From assembly GCF_963678635.1 (NCBI RefSeq), contig NC_087062.1, positions 18,837,789 through 18,901,788 on the forward strand: a stretch of DNA of 64,000 nt. The letters are read 5' to 3'. The translations under genes were made by a program, and so were the position numbers. The stretch comes from Symsagittifera roscoffensis. Its lineage: Eukaryota; Xenacoelomorpha; Acoela; Convolutidae. Position 1 is the stretch's first letter; each line of letters begins with the position of its first letter. This document shows positions 17,041 through 28,486 of this stretch, piece after piece. The notes below the pieces were generated by a model that was not told where the DNA came from, made no database searches, and saw only the letters and a program-made list of their open reading frames with translations.

Positions 17041-19352
17041 TAACGCGAGCAATAGACTCTCAGCATGGATACCAGTGTGCGATTTTGCCTCTCGACTAGG
17101 CCATTCGTTTGCGGGTGATAAGTGGTCGAGTGGGCCTGCGCTACCTGCGACCTTTTCATTAACTCCTTCGTGAGATCACCCACGAATGCTTTGCCATTGT
17201 CCGATTGGAACGTGATTGGGCAGCCATGCCTCGCTATCCACACATTTATCAAATGATCGCATGTTTCTTCCGCCGATGCTGTCATGCAGGGTGCTGCTTC
17301 CGCATACTTCGTAAAATGGTCGATCATTACCAGCACCTGATTATAGCCCGTTGCTGTCATGCAGATTTTCTGATGATCAATTTGCACCACTTCGTTGAAA
17401 CCTGACGACTCTATTGACTGTAGGGGGAACCTTAGTTTCCTGGGATCCTTCGCCTGCTGACATGACAGGCATGCGGCGATCCACTTCTCACAAGCCTTCT
17501 TCAATCCCGGCCATTCGAATCGTTTCTGTATCCTGTTATACACTTTGTCCACGCCTTGATGGCCCATCTGATCATGTGAGCGAAAGAGCAATTCGGTCTG
17601 GTACAACTGTGGTAACACTATTGAATTGTATTTATAGAGGACCTTGTCTTCCTCTTTTCGTTTGCAGGCTACGATTCCGTCCTTGTTCAGGTACAACAAA
17701 TCGTTTCGCTTCAGGTAGAGTTGCTTCAAGATCTTGTAGCTGTCTTCTTCCAAGTCTCCCTTGTCAGGTGCTCCATTCTCGATCCATCTCTTCAGACTGC
17801 TCGTCATTCTATCATTTCGTTGAGCCCTTAGGAGATCCGACAGCCTGTACCTGGCTTTCAAATACGTCTTTACCACGTTCATTTGCCCACTCATTATCTC
17901 CGGAGCATGAGCATCGTCCATCAACTTGACACACCATATCTTTTTCAAAGGCGTCGCTTCCTGCACAGATGGTTCCAGATTGGTACGGACGACCGTACCA
18001 TGTGGCAGCAATCTGGTTGGGCGTTTCGAAACTGCTATCAGCTCGAGCTCGTCTGCGGCATTATCAACCACAGTGCCCTCTTCATCTGAGGTGTATCTGT
18101 CCCTGTCTGGATCCTGATGCGTTTCTCGGTCCAGCCCGCGCTGCTTCCAGTCTACCAATAAGGAGTGGATTGCGATCTCTGACATATCAGAATTGGAAGT
18201 TGTTTCAGATGTGTTGTCCCAGGACTGGGGCCTCGAGTCAACACTTGAGTCGATTGATTCCCCAACATCATATTCCAAGTTGTTTGAGATGTTTCTCGAC
18301 TCTCCGGACAAAACTCTGTCCATTGGTCGCTTCGAACCCGACTCCCCGGACAAAATTCTGCCCCTAGGTGGTCTCGTCAACCTCTCCCCGGACAAGTCGT
18401 CCTGCACGGGCTCAAAGGTGTCTGACTGCTCAGACAAGTCGTCCTTGACTGGCTCGAAGGTATCAGACTCCCCGGACATTGTCTCGTCCACGGACGAACA
18501 ATCTGGGCTCGGCTCGTATTCTTCTTTCGCATCCGTGAAATGCACTCTCCTCGCGAAGCTAGATTTCGACTTGATCTTCACTTCCTCAGTGGCTTGGGTC
18601 TGATTCAGTGTCCCATATTCATTGAACGAAGTTCTCACCAAGACCTCCTTCGGCATCGAGCTCACCAGCTGGTTGACTATCGACCTGCAATCCCGTTCAA
18701 CGCCTCGGCTGCGAATGGACACGGGCCTCTTCGCTGTTCTCTCGGTGACAGTCAACCGCTGCATGGTCTCCATCCACTCACGATTATGCCTATCCACTTC
18801 CCTGTCCAACAAGTCACGGAGCTTTCCCATGACGTCCGGCGCCACGTTCACCGTCCCGTTAAATATGGCCATGCTGTTTATACCCAGCCTGGTAAGTTCT
18901 TGCTGTACCAAATTGGATCGCACTAACAGATCCAATGAAACGGGCTCGCCTCTGGCTAAAACCTTTATTTCCGCGGCCGTTTCTACTGGAAGGTCAGGGT
19001 GTCCGGGTATAGGATGCCCTGACTTATCCAACCACCTAGTAAGTGGCAGTTTGTCGTAGGTTTCCTTGTCCAGAAATGAAAACCCGTCTTTGATTTTTGA
19101 TTGGTTAGCCTGTTTCTCCTCGAGGCGCTCATAAAATTCTGTCTTTTTACTGAGGCTATCTGCGTTCTGGTGCTTGTCACGGGTACGATGCTCTATGATC
19201 ATGTGGTATCCATCCAGGCGCACGATCAAACGACCAATATAACTTTGGTCCATCGAATAGGTTTTCAGCCAGGCAAGGGCACGATTATCCACACGTAACT
19301 TGAAGGGAGCACTCCCCAAGTAGGCTCTGTATTTTTCCACGAAAGTGATCAC
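17007..19352 (-). pseudogene. pol: Pol: RNase H C-terminus, long spacer, integrase zinc-binding and catalytic core
   Basis: Residues 1-70 hold the end of RNase H (RVDNRALAWL; HQNADSLS with Asp65). A spacer of about 500 residues follows, far longer than usual, with repeated SGES motifs (RILSGES, RVLSGES, DDLSGE) and acidic stretches. The integrase zinc motif is His593, His598, Cys628, Cys631. The catalytic triad is Asp659 (VVQIDH), Asp718 (FQSDNG) and Glu754 (GLVERQN), with 35 residues between the last two, the canonical D,D(35)E. The frame is detached from the upstream part by a one-base loss near 19,350 (B reads TTTGCGGTGATC; A lacks one G). Confidence 0.9.
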
Positions 19353-19969
19353 GCAAACATCTCCGCTTTTGGTGCGCCGTACTTCATTTCAGTATCACTC
19401 AGGACTTTACTCCCGTAGGCTATCGGACGAAGAACCGTTCTCCCGTTCCACTCCTGCTCCTGGTGAAGTATGCCCGATATCGCAACCACTGATGCATCCG
19501 TGTCCAGCACGAACATCCCCTTCTCTGTCGGCATGCCGAGGACCGGTGCCTCGCAAAGTTCACGTTTGATGTTTTCAAATGAAACTTGTGCCTCATCAGT
19601 CCAAGTGAACTTTTTGCCCTTGTTTCTCATCAACCTCTGCATGGGGTATATTTTGTCAGCATACCCCTTGACGAACTCTCGATAATAATTAGCGAATCCC
19701 AAAAAACTCATCAGCTGGGTATCTGTCTTAGGCGCCTTCCAGGTCAGCACCGCTTCAACCGCTTCAGGATCTGGTCTCACTCCATGTTTGTCCACCAGGC
19801 GGCCCAGATACTTTATGGAATCTCTGAGGATTTCACACTTAGAGGGCTTACATTTCAGACCCGCCTGCTTCATGCAAGAAAACACCTCCTACAACCTCTC
19901 TATGTGGTCTTCTAAGGTTGGTGTTGCAATCACGACATCATCAACATAACACATGATGAGATTCCCGTA
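19349..19969 (-). pseudogene. pol: Pol: RT catalytic YVDD segment, thumb and RNase H N-terminus
   Basis: Directly after the TAA at 19,970-19,972 the same frame reads CYVDDVV, the RT active-site box, then meets a TAG at 19,889-19,891, then stays open to 19,349 with the RT thumb (KYLGRLVDKHGVRPDPEAV), the connection (SFLGFANYYREF) and the RNase H start VLDTDASVVAIS. Copy B has sense codons at both stop positions (TAT and GAC), so the stops are private to A. Confidence 0.9.
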
Positions 19970-22900
19970 TTACTTAGTGACGCTCGTGAGTGCCTGGGCC
20001 ATCAGTCGCTGGAATGTGGCCGTCGCGTTGCACAATCCGAACGGCATCTTCTTCCACTGGAACAATCCCAGCTCGCACGCAAAGCCTGTTTTCTCTCGAT
20101 CTTGCTTTCTGAGTGGCACTTGCCAGAACGCAGAGCCCAAATCCAACGTCGTGAAGAACTTCGCGTCTCCCAGCTTGGATAGGCTCTCATCGATGCGGGG
20201 AATCGGGTATGCGTCCTTTATAGTCACTGCGTTCAGATAACGGAAATTACAACAAAATCTGAGTTGTCCCCCTTTCTTTTTCGCCATGACCACGCCACAA
20301 GCCCACGGGGACTTCGACGGCTCGATCATGTCGTACTCCATTAACATCTCGATTTCCTTCCTACACGCTTGTGACTTGTTTGGGGTCATTCTTCTCGCCC
20401 CTTCCCTATGAAGGACCGAGCCCTCTTCTATCTCAATCTCGTGTTCTACAAAATTACAACAACCTATGTCGGCCTTATGTTTCGAAAAAACGTCTGCGTT
20501 CCGATTTAGCACCGCTCTGAGCGAACCTAGTTCCTTGTCTAATATTTTACCCTTCAGATGTTCTATCTCAGGTAGGACAGGTTTATTCGCTGCTAACTCT
20601 GCTTCTATCGGCCTCTCAGGAAAGTTGGAACAACTAGACAGCCCATCATCTGTTTCCGACTTCATTGAAAACAATTTCCTAGAAGATTTCAATTCATTCA
20701 CTCTCTTCATTATACATTCTTGGTTCGCATGTAATGGACATTTAGTTACATCAAACTTTTTCAAGTTCTCCACACTCTGAAAGTCTGTGTTCAGAGGCAA
20801 AGCGTAGCCAAGTTTCTTTCCCCTCTGTATTGTCACTGTTGTTGCTTCTGTGTTCAATAACACACTCACACACAGTCCGCTCTGAGTGAGTGAGAAGCTT
20901 CTTCCTAAAATAGCCGAGCTTTTACTGTTTGGATTTGGTACCAGACACACCTGTCTGTCATTGCTGAGTTCATTCAAGTTCCTCATCCTAAACGTCGCTA
21001 CTACGGCTTGGTTTGGTTTTAATCTAACTTTTCGATCCAGAAAAATCGGCACCTTGGCCTGGTTAATTAAGATCTTATTAAGGGGTCTCTTTTCATACTT
21101 TCTCTCAGGATCCTTGATCCTAATCAACCCGTCATTGAGATCGATCGTGACGTCAAAGTTGCGCACGAAATCCCTTCCTAAGATGAACTGATCCGATTCG
21201 TCCAAATTCTCCACTACTAGGAAGCTCATCCAAAAATGTCTTCCTCCGAGCTGCAGTGAAATGATCGGGGTTCTTCCAGTCCCATAGATCGCTCCCTGAT
21301 TGGCCGCTGCCAACCTGATGTTTGTCGGTATGAGATCCGACCTCTCGAAATCCATGTCGGTCCAAGTTTTGACTGGCATGACACTAACCACTGCTCCCGT
21401 GTCTAGTAGTCCCTTTACTGAAAGTTGTCTGCCTTGCACGTCCAGCACGTGCGCAGCCAGATCGGCCTCGCAACCTATGTGCACCGCATCTTGTTCGAGC
21501 ATTGCGTTGTGTCCGATTCGTCTAACCTTCAGCTCCTCTTGACCAATGTATATCCGGCCAATCTGATCGTTCGCGTCAGTTATGTGAGCTTTCGTGTAGA
21601 TATTGATGCCATCCACATTCATTAGGATCGGGTAAGGGCCATGGACATCGATATAATGCCCATCCACTTTCATCAGCCTCGGTCCTCCCGTTGTGAGCAG
21701 CGCTCGCACTGCCCTGGAGTCCAGTTTGGGATCTTTCTCTTTCAGGTAGTCGGCATAGATGTCCAGGTGGACTAGTGTAATTTCGGATGGTTCACTCAAG
21801 TTCTTGACCACCTGGTGCCCTGCGACTGAGATGATGGACATTATTTTGGTCCCCTCCCTCGTCATGCCGAAAGTCTTACCAGATATAACGTTCAGTTTTA
21901 GTCCCTGTTTCCTGGGTTTCTCTTTGTCTTCTACTTTCGTCGTTTTATCCAGAATATTAAAACTTTCCCGAAGATCTGTGCTCTCTAGCTCCGACCTTAC
22001 CCATTGCTCCACTTCTTTCGTGGCTAGGTCCTGTTTGACATTCTGCAGCGCTGTCCTTGCCGCCAGGCCGTAATCCACCTTGAGTGGGCTAGAGGACTCT
22101 GCCTCGAGGTTCGAGGCTACCACCTCGTCAGGCAGTGTCTTAACCTTTTTGGTCGTGATGGTGCTCGGTGTCGTCTCCTTTCTCCGAGATTCAGCCTCGT
22201 TCATCAGACGTGCTCGACTGGCCTTGACACCCGAAAGCGCCTCTTCGTGGCGGGGATATTTCGCGTCCGCTACTGCATCCCAAAATTGAGTACAATCCGA
22301 CTTGAAGTGTCCCTCCAAATTACAGAAGAAACACCTCGGACCATATTTCATGATGAGCCCTCTGACGTACTCTTCGTGATCATCGTCGGTCGCGTCGGCG
22401 TCCTCGAGAAAGTAGCCTATCGCCTTCATGTTCTGTTTGTATGCAGAACACGCGGAAACGTGATGGTCCATCGAACCACAATTCGCACATGACCTCCTTT
22501 TATCCATGTCATCGCGAGGTTTGTACCAACTGGAATTCGCACCAGTGTTTGTCCCGCTATAGTTGCCATAATTGCTGTAACGGTTTTGCGCCCTCGGTTT
22601 TATGAGTGAATACTCGCGTGACTTCATACGCAAATCGTCGGGCGTGGGTACCTGGTCAAGCGACAGGGTGAAGTGTGTGGCCAACATCGTCTTCAACTCC
22701 TCACTCCTTACTCCGTCCATGAACTTCGAAGCAATCGCCAAGTTTCGCTCGGATATTCTCTCATCTGGGTTGCTTCTCCTCCTAAGCAATTCAAGGTCGT
22801 CCAAAAATTTATCTATGGATTCGTCATCTCTTTGACGCCTCTTTTCGAACTTCACCATAGCCTGGTGCCCTTGTACTCCAGAGCCGAAACGATTCAGCAG

Positions 22901-23110
22901 GATGTCGAATATCTTGCGAGCGCTGTCTCTCTCATTGGCTCTTTTCGCAATTACAAAACTTAATGCAGTACCCTCCAGGTTGCTCGTCAGCGCGCTGCAC
23001 TCTTGTTTCTTGGAGAGATTCTCTTCCTCAAAGTGTAACTTCATCACCTCTATCCAAGTATCAATGCAGCCGTCTGACTCGTCTTTATATGACTTCGGCT
23101 TTTTCAGTGT
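19970..23110 (-). pseudogene. gag-pol: Gag capsid and nucleocapsid, protease and RT N-terminus
   Basis: About 1,025 open residues. Retrotransposon Gag capsid region (1-150); two CCHC zinc knuckles (Cys187-Cys190-His195-Cys200 and Cys239-Cys242-His247-Cys252); aspartic protease with LLDTGAVVSVMP (Asp549) and ILGRD (622-626); RT from PWACGVVMAKKKGGQ (914-928) through TLDLGSAFWQ (first catalytic Asp969) and MPFGLCNATATF (1,001-1,012). It stops at TAA 19,970-19,972, just before YVDD. No stop separates gag from pol, so a single fused polyprotein is likely. Capsid, protease and RT act inside cytoplasmic particles. Confidence 0.92.
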
Positions 23111-24711
23111 CCTTCTTGACCTCTCTCTCCTCTCTCGGTTGACTTCGAGAGCTTGGTGATGAATGTTTCGAGAGATCTATTCAGAGGCTCAAACATCGAG
23201 GCATACATCGTTGTGTCCTGTGAGACTGTAGTCAGATCTGGTACTGAACTGACTTGTGGCACGGTTGGAAACCTTGTCTCCGGGATAGCATCTGCCTCCG
23301 GCGGGACTGGATTCGTCCAGCCAGGCCTAGACGGGGCTGCCCTTGGCCGCTCCTTGTTTCTAGGTTCGTAGTTCGTTCTCGAGCCTTGCTGGGCTCTGGC
23401 ATTGCTGCCTGTACCATCTCCATCATTCGCATGGCGTGAGCGCTCCCTTGGGTTGGAACGCTCCTGCCAATTGCTCCCATTCAGGATCGCGTCAAGCTTC
23501 CGCATCATTAAGTCAGACTTTGCATCTAACCTTTTCTCCAGGCTGGTCATCGTGTGGGCGTAGGTACTATCATGATCGTTCAACAATCGTTCGATCTCCC
23601 TGGTCATCCTAGCCTCTCTTTCGTATGACTCCTTGTTTGCCTGTGCCAGGCTCTCCGCCAGGCATTGATCGGTGTTGCGAATCAACTGAGCCTGATCAAC
23701 CCTCGCCTGCGACTTCACGTGCGTTAGTTGGTCTCTCAGATTCTCTTGACCTTTGTGAGCTCTCTCATCAACCTGATCTATTTTTTTAGTCATGACCCGT
23801 CTCAGTTCCTCTAGACCATTCATTACGCCAGCGAACATGTCACTTATGTCGCCAGTGGCCCCAAATGACGGGGTTAATCCCAGAGAAGATGAGGTCAACT
23901 GCGGCTGGAGCCTGGTGCTTGATGACGCACCGCCTTTTTGCTTGCTCATCGACGTCATTAATCCGTCGAAGGTTGATGACGCTCCCATCGTTATCCTATC
24001 TGATATGGGCCTGGTCGGCGAGGCTGACGACGCCTTCCTGCTCATATCGTTCCTTGGGCACGGTGTGAAGTTCACATCCGGATGGGCTATCTCCGTGTAG
24101 TCATAACTGGAAGTTAAACCTACAGTTGGTAGTGACGACATGCGCTCGTCGTACAAAGACTTCCAACTCTTCTTGGCCTTCGAACCCGGTTGTTCTTCGC
24201 TCGGACTTATACTCGACATCATCGCGTTGTTGCTCTGCTTGGCCAGAGATGAGTGGGTACTAGCCGAATGTGAGTATTCTCCCCTCCACCTGTGACTCTT
24301 GGTCTCCGATTTGGACATCCCCCTAAACAACACTTCCTCTCGCGGCTCGACCTCGGAACGCTCCGAGGTCTCCTCCGTCCTCTCGACTTCCTCCCGCTCG
24401 AGGTCCTCGCTCGGCTCAAAGTCGGGTCGAATGAGCGTCTGTTCTCCCTCGTCAAAGGGGTCCACAAGCGTTTCGCTCGCGGTTCCGGCTTCGGCGCTCC
24501 GCATTTGATCGCCACCGAGGTTTTTCTCGCTCCTCAATCTCATTTCGCTCACTGAAAGATCAGGTTGACCTTTAGTCGATTCGGTTTCGGCAAACACGTC
24601 GGAGGCGCTGCTAAACGAGGACTGGCTACGCCTAGTCTTAAATTTTAGCGTGCTGCCCTTGCTCAGCCTGGGAATCTTAGTAGTCAATCCTAACGAGTCC
24701 CTGCGCTGCAT
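23104..24711 (-). pseudogene. gag: Gag N-terminal region (about 535 residues)
   Basis: Start taken as ATG 24,709-24,711 (MQRRDSLG), which matches ATG 51,304 of copy B (MQLRDSLG). The protein is Ser/Arg/Glu-rich with a long coiled coil (about residues 300-415: DQVDERAHKGQENL through MTSLEKRLDAK) and a Pro/Arg linker. It ends at a TGA in a GA-rich stretch at about 23,104-23,130. The other frame continues directly as KKPKSYKDES into the capsid, so a short indel probably splits one Gag. N-terminal coiled coils in Gag commonly drive assembly; that role is inferred. Confidence 0.8.
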
Positions 24712-27640
24712 GCTTTGTGACCAAAACAATTTTCGTATGATTTAATGGCGACGCACACGTACCGCAAACAAATTCAAGTTAAATTAATTAACGCTGCCTC
24801 CTCGATCTCGTAAGTATCAAGAGTGTCCCTTAGACTTCTCAATGACAATCTTAGTGACTCAGTTAGAGTTACACACACAGGGCCTGCTCAGTATTGATAT
24901 AATGCTAACTCAACCCTGTCGTATAGTATAACAGTATCACAAAATTTTCACAAGATATAATCAACACACAAAACACAACAGATAATCAGATAAGAATATC
25001 CTACAGGTGACAGCGACCTTTTGTCAGTATCAATTTATTGCCACACAATTTATCAAGTCACTGCTTTGTTAAAATTAAACAATCTTTGATAAAAAGCAGT
25101 GATGACTCAGAAACAGATCAATAAAACTTAGTCTTAAAGAAAAAGACTTCCCTCAATCAGAACGATCCGAAAGAACAAAGCCCAGGACACAGTCTTCTCA
25201 AGTGAGTGTGTATTTGCCTAATACACTCACCGAGGTATTCCTTTATTTGACCCCGGATTGCCCGAACTTTCCTATTAAGTAGCTCAAGGCAACCACACAA
25301 CCAAAATCACAATCAAAAAAAAATTTTGTGTTCGGTTACTTCTGATACACCCGATCTAGAATCCAAAGTTGATCACGAATTTCCGGGCCAAAATGGGCTC
25401 CTATGATCTTAATAAGCACGCCTAATATCCTAATATGATTTTGATCAAATGGATATTTTCCGTTTCCCAAATTGCCACAGAATGTTTCCTCAAGTTTCTA
25501 GCAAGGAAGGTTGTTTAGAAGGTTTAAAACACTCCGGAGGGTTACTTCGGAGGGTTGTTAAGACACTTAGCCTACTTCGGAGGGTACCTTAATCACCCAA
25601 GTTACTTCGGAGGGTCCCCTTAAATTTACTAAGGAGGGTCAATAAGATGCTTAATATGCTCCGGAGGGTTACTTCGGAGGGTACCTCCAAAATTTTCAAA
25701 TTTCTGAGCCTCACTTAGAGGGGCCTTCAATTAACTTCAGGAAGCGTCAAAACAAGCTAAATTCTCTATGGGGGGCTGTTTTAACTTCTTTGGATGACCT
25801 CGTGGAAGTTTTCCACTAAGGAGGGTTGCTAAGGGCTTTAGCTGACTCCGGAGGGTTACTTCGGAGGGTTCCCCAAAAATCAAGAAAAAAAGGTTATGTT
25901 ACCACAATAAAGTCTCCAAAAGTGGTCCACCTGACTTAAAACTAGGTTGGCTGACACGGTCAACCTTCCCAGTTAGATAAAAAGGTGTTTTGATAAAATT
26001 TTCTGCCGCTCGGAGGGTTACCTGTAATTTCGACCCTCCGAACCAACAAATTCTAAAAAAATTTTCTTTTCCGAGATTATCAACCCAAAAACGGTTGCGG
26101 TCCGGAAAATTGGTCCAAAACGTCGACTTATGGTACCAAAACTATCCCGATCGGTTGGCTAGTCTTTGAGAAATTGCCAAAAACGTGTTTGTCCAAATGG
26201 CCTTTTTTTACCACCTATATAGGTTCTGAGAAACTTTTTCCGCAATTCCTATCGAAAGTGCCTAAAAATAATTGAAACGAGCGTAGTAGCCCTGTACGGC
26301 ACTGGAATAGTGCAAAAAACCGGATCAAAATAGGTTTGGAGACTAAAATTTGGCCAATAACTATCAAATTTGGACCCTCCGATTCCTTCCTTTTCCAATC
26401 CTTAAGTCGTTAGCTCTATCTACGGAGCTAATCGGAGGGTTACTCAAGAATTTTTCTGGCAGCCGAGCACGTTATGCTAGCACGCTCCTAACACAAAAAA
26501 TTTTATTGCTCTAACTCTAAAAACTCAAAAACTCGATCCCCAAAACAGATTGACAAAATTCCGAAAATTATCGAAATTTTGACCGAAAAATTTTGGTTTT
26601 CTCCAACTTTCACTGAGTTTTTTCTCACTCGGTTTCTCTAGTTAGGGAGATCGAACTACGTAGCTACTCCCTATATCAAAGCTTTTTGCTGTTCGGAAAA
26701 GCTCGGATATCCAAAAATTTGGGGGTCTACAGTTTGATCGAAAATCGATAATTTTCGACAAAATTGGGTGTTTCTTGGGTCTAATAAGAAGATAAGTAAT
26801 ATGTAATAAGGATAATAACCTATTAGTAGTCGTTAATGAATAGTACTATACCCTCTTTTGCACCAAAATACCCGAATTAAGACCCTTAACCCGGAAATTT
26901 GCAATCGATGGAGGGTACAATCGGACCGCGCCAATCGTGCCCCCCACCACTTAAGTTTTAATGAAATAGTACCCGAACGATACTAAAATTGTTTCAACGA
27001 TACCCAACAGTCGTTGTGGAGGTTGTCACTATGTCCCTGTTGAGTGTGGAACACGTTGATCAGCTTGCCACTCTACCCTCCGGTCACCGGCAAAATCACC
27101 ATTAACGTGCTTAAACACTCAAATTACACTCGAGGGAGGGTACCCAACCCTTCACCAAAACACACAATCTTTCTATCAGAAACGATATAAATCAATCTGA
27201 AACAACAACAAATAGGAAGGTCAGATCACATCTCGTCCGGAAATAACATATAAACTGTCACTTTACATTTTTTACTGTTTTTGGTCTTTTTTGGGTTTTT
27301 TTTTTACAGTTTTTTGTACTTTTTTGTTTTCAAATACATTTATTTTTGGCTTTTTCTTGGTTATACACTATTTTTGTTTGGTTTTACGCTTTCTCTTTAA
27401 TTGTTTTTGGTCCCGGGACCTTGGGACAAGCGGGCTCATGACTTCCCACCTAACCCTCCGGCCCCCGGAATTTTCGGTGTTAACTAAGTTAAAAAGCTAA
27501 ATAGTACTGGACGGAGGGTACGCACCTTCCCCCCAGTACAATAACGGTCATTAAGCCCTCTAACTCGGGCATACGCCCGGAGCGGAGGGTTCGTCGCTGA
27601 AACGCTTGCTGATCATGATGGTCTTATGCCTTTGACAGGT
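24712..27640 (-). other. Element A 5' leader (about 2.9 kb, non-coding)
   Basis: No long frame is open on the element strand. It contains the GGAGGGT array (separate entry). A segment at about 25,190-25,260 reads, in element orientation, CCTCGGTGAGTGTATTAGG, which resembles a splice donor (G|GTGAGT) and is kept in copy B (50,595-50,615). The very long leader, conserved in copies B and C, may hold packaging or translation signals. Confidence 0.7.
25530..26445. repeat. Interspersed GGAGGGT motif array in the leader
   Basis: Twelve copies of GGAGGGT occur on the plus strand between about 25,532 and 26,440, most in the forms CTCCGGAGGGTTAC and TTCGGAGGGT and often in pairs 12-13 bases apart; four more lie at 26,900-27,600. 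A few inverted copies (ACCCTCCG) are mixed in. CTCCGGAG is self-complementary, so the leader RNA could form many short stems. Copy B has the matching inverted set at about 49,740-50,350. Confidence 0.75.
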
Positions 27641-27656
27641 CCACCCAGGAGCGCCA
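27641..27656 (-). promoter_or_regulatory. Primer binding site candidate
   Basis: In element orientation TGGCGCTCCTGGGTGG begins 12 bases after the 5' LTR end. It starts with the expected TGG (complement of tRNA CCA). The matching primer would end CCACCCAGGAGCGCCA; the tRNA was not identified. Copy B has lost this segment. Confidence 0.55.
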
Positions 27657-27668
27657 TAAAAACGTCTA

Positions 27669-28486
27669 TGTAACATTCGCCCAAATACTACACAGCGACG
27701 GAGCGTAGAAAAAGTACCTATTAACGACTGGCAGGCGTCAGTTACCTTAATCCTACTCGTTTTTCACCGTCTCGACCTTGCCAGTTGATTTTCTGGTCTG
27801 TTTAGGGCTAAGTAAAAAGTTACTACTTTTAGGCCATCAGTCAAACGACTTTTGATCAGCTTTCGTTTACATGCGAACACAACCACATAGCTGAGTCTCG
27901 GATCCTCAGACTACGTGATTGTCATTAAAAACACGGCTCGAACAACCTATTTTAATATGTTTTTGTGTGACAGTTCTATTTTAAATCCATTGGAGATGGA
28001 TTGACCCTTTCCTCTTTCTAGCTACTCATATTCTAAAATATCAAACTATACCGGTGTTAATTTAAAGTTTCACGACATCCAAGTAGCTATACAGTCAGTT
28101 TTATACAGTCCCTTTACATAAAACAGTCTCTGGGGGACCAAGCCTCCGCTCCCGTAGTCTTCCTGAGATAACGTCCCTATCTCTTCCAATTTGTGGCACG
28201 GGAGGGTTCCGTGGAATATTCCTTCCCCACTGAAGCCTCCTTCTCCACTAATATCCGCTGATAAGGGTCTTATTGTGCTTTGTTGCCACGATAAGAGGCT
28301 TCGTGTTTTTCGTCTCTTGTGCGACCGTTTTCCACAATATTTGTCGTTGTTCTGTTTTTTCGTCGTTTTTCGTCAAAATGGCCGTCTTTTTGTATTTCTC
28401 AGAAATATTCACTTTTCAATCGAAATTTTGAAAATAAAAATTCTAGAATATTCCTACCCTCCTTCGCAATACTTTTTCTTTAATAA
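27669..28486 (-). repeat. Element A 5' LTR (818 bp, missing its first ~66 bases)
   Basis: Matches the 3' LTR from 4,383 to 5,068 but stops at 28,486, where element Y sequence begins. The part equivalent to 5,069-5,134, including the TGTGCC start, is absent. It carries 134 bases (27,787-27,920) missing from the 3' LTR; copy B has part of that stretch, so the 3' LTR suffered the deletion. LTRs supply promoter and polyadenylation signals; no TATA box stood out. Confidence 0.88.

Larger units (their letters stand above)
4383..28486 (-). mobile_element. Element A: giant (about 24.1 kb) Ty3/Gypsy LTR retrotransposon with accessory genes
   Basis: Flanking direct repeats (4,383-5,134 and 27,669-28,486), a PBS candidate, a polypurine tract and a gag-PR-RT-RNase H-integrase order define an LTR retrotransposon. 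RT before RNase H before integrase, the VTIKDAYPIPRIDE and YVDD motifs, and the GPF motif after integrase place it in Ty3/Gypsy. About 10 kb beyond integrase is accessory: a macrodomain, ORF2 with SGNH domains and ORF3. LTR identity is about 99% by eye. It lies in element Y. No target-site duplication can be checked because the right junction is deleted (about 66 bases of LTR and about 940 bases of Y are missing). Its coding region is visibly richer in GC than the AT-rich surroundings. Confidence 0.92.

Noticed and set aside
4383-28486. Maverick/Polinton or DNA virus instead of a retroelement
   Set aside because: LTRs, PPT, RT, RNase H and D,D(35)E integrase in Ty3/Gypsy order; no DNA polymerase B or viral capsid genes seen.
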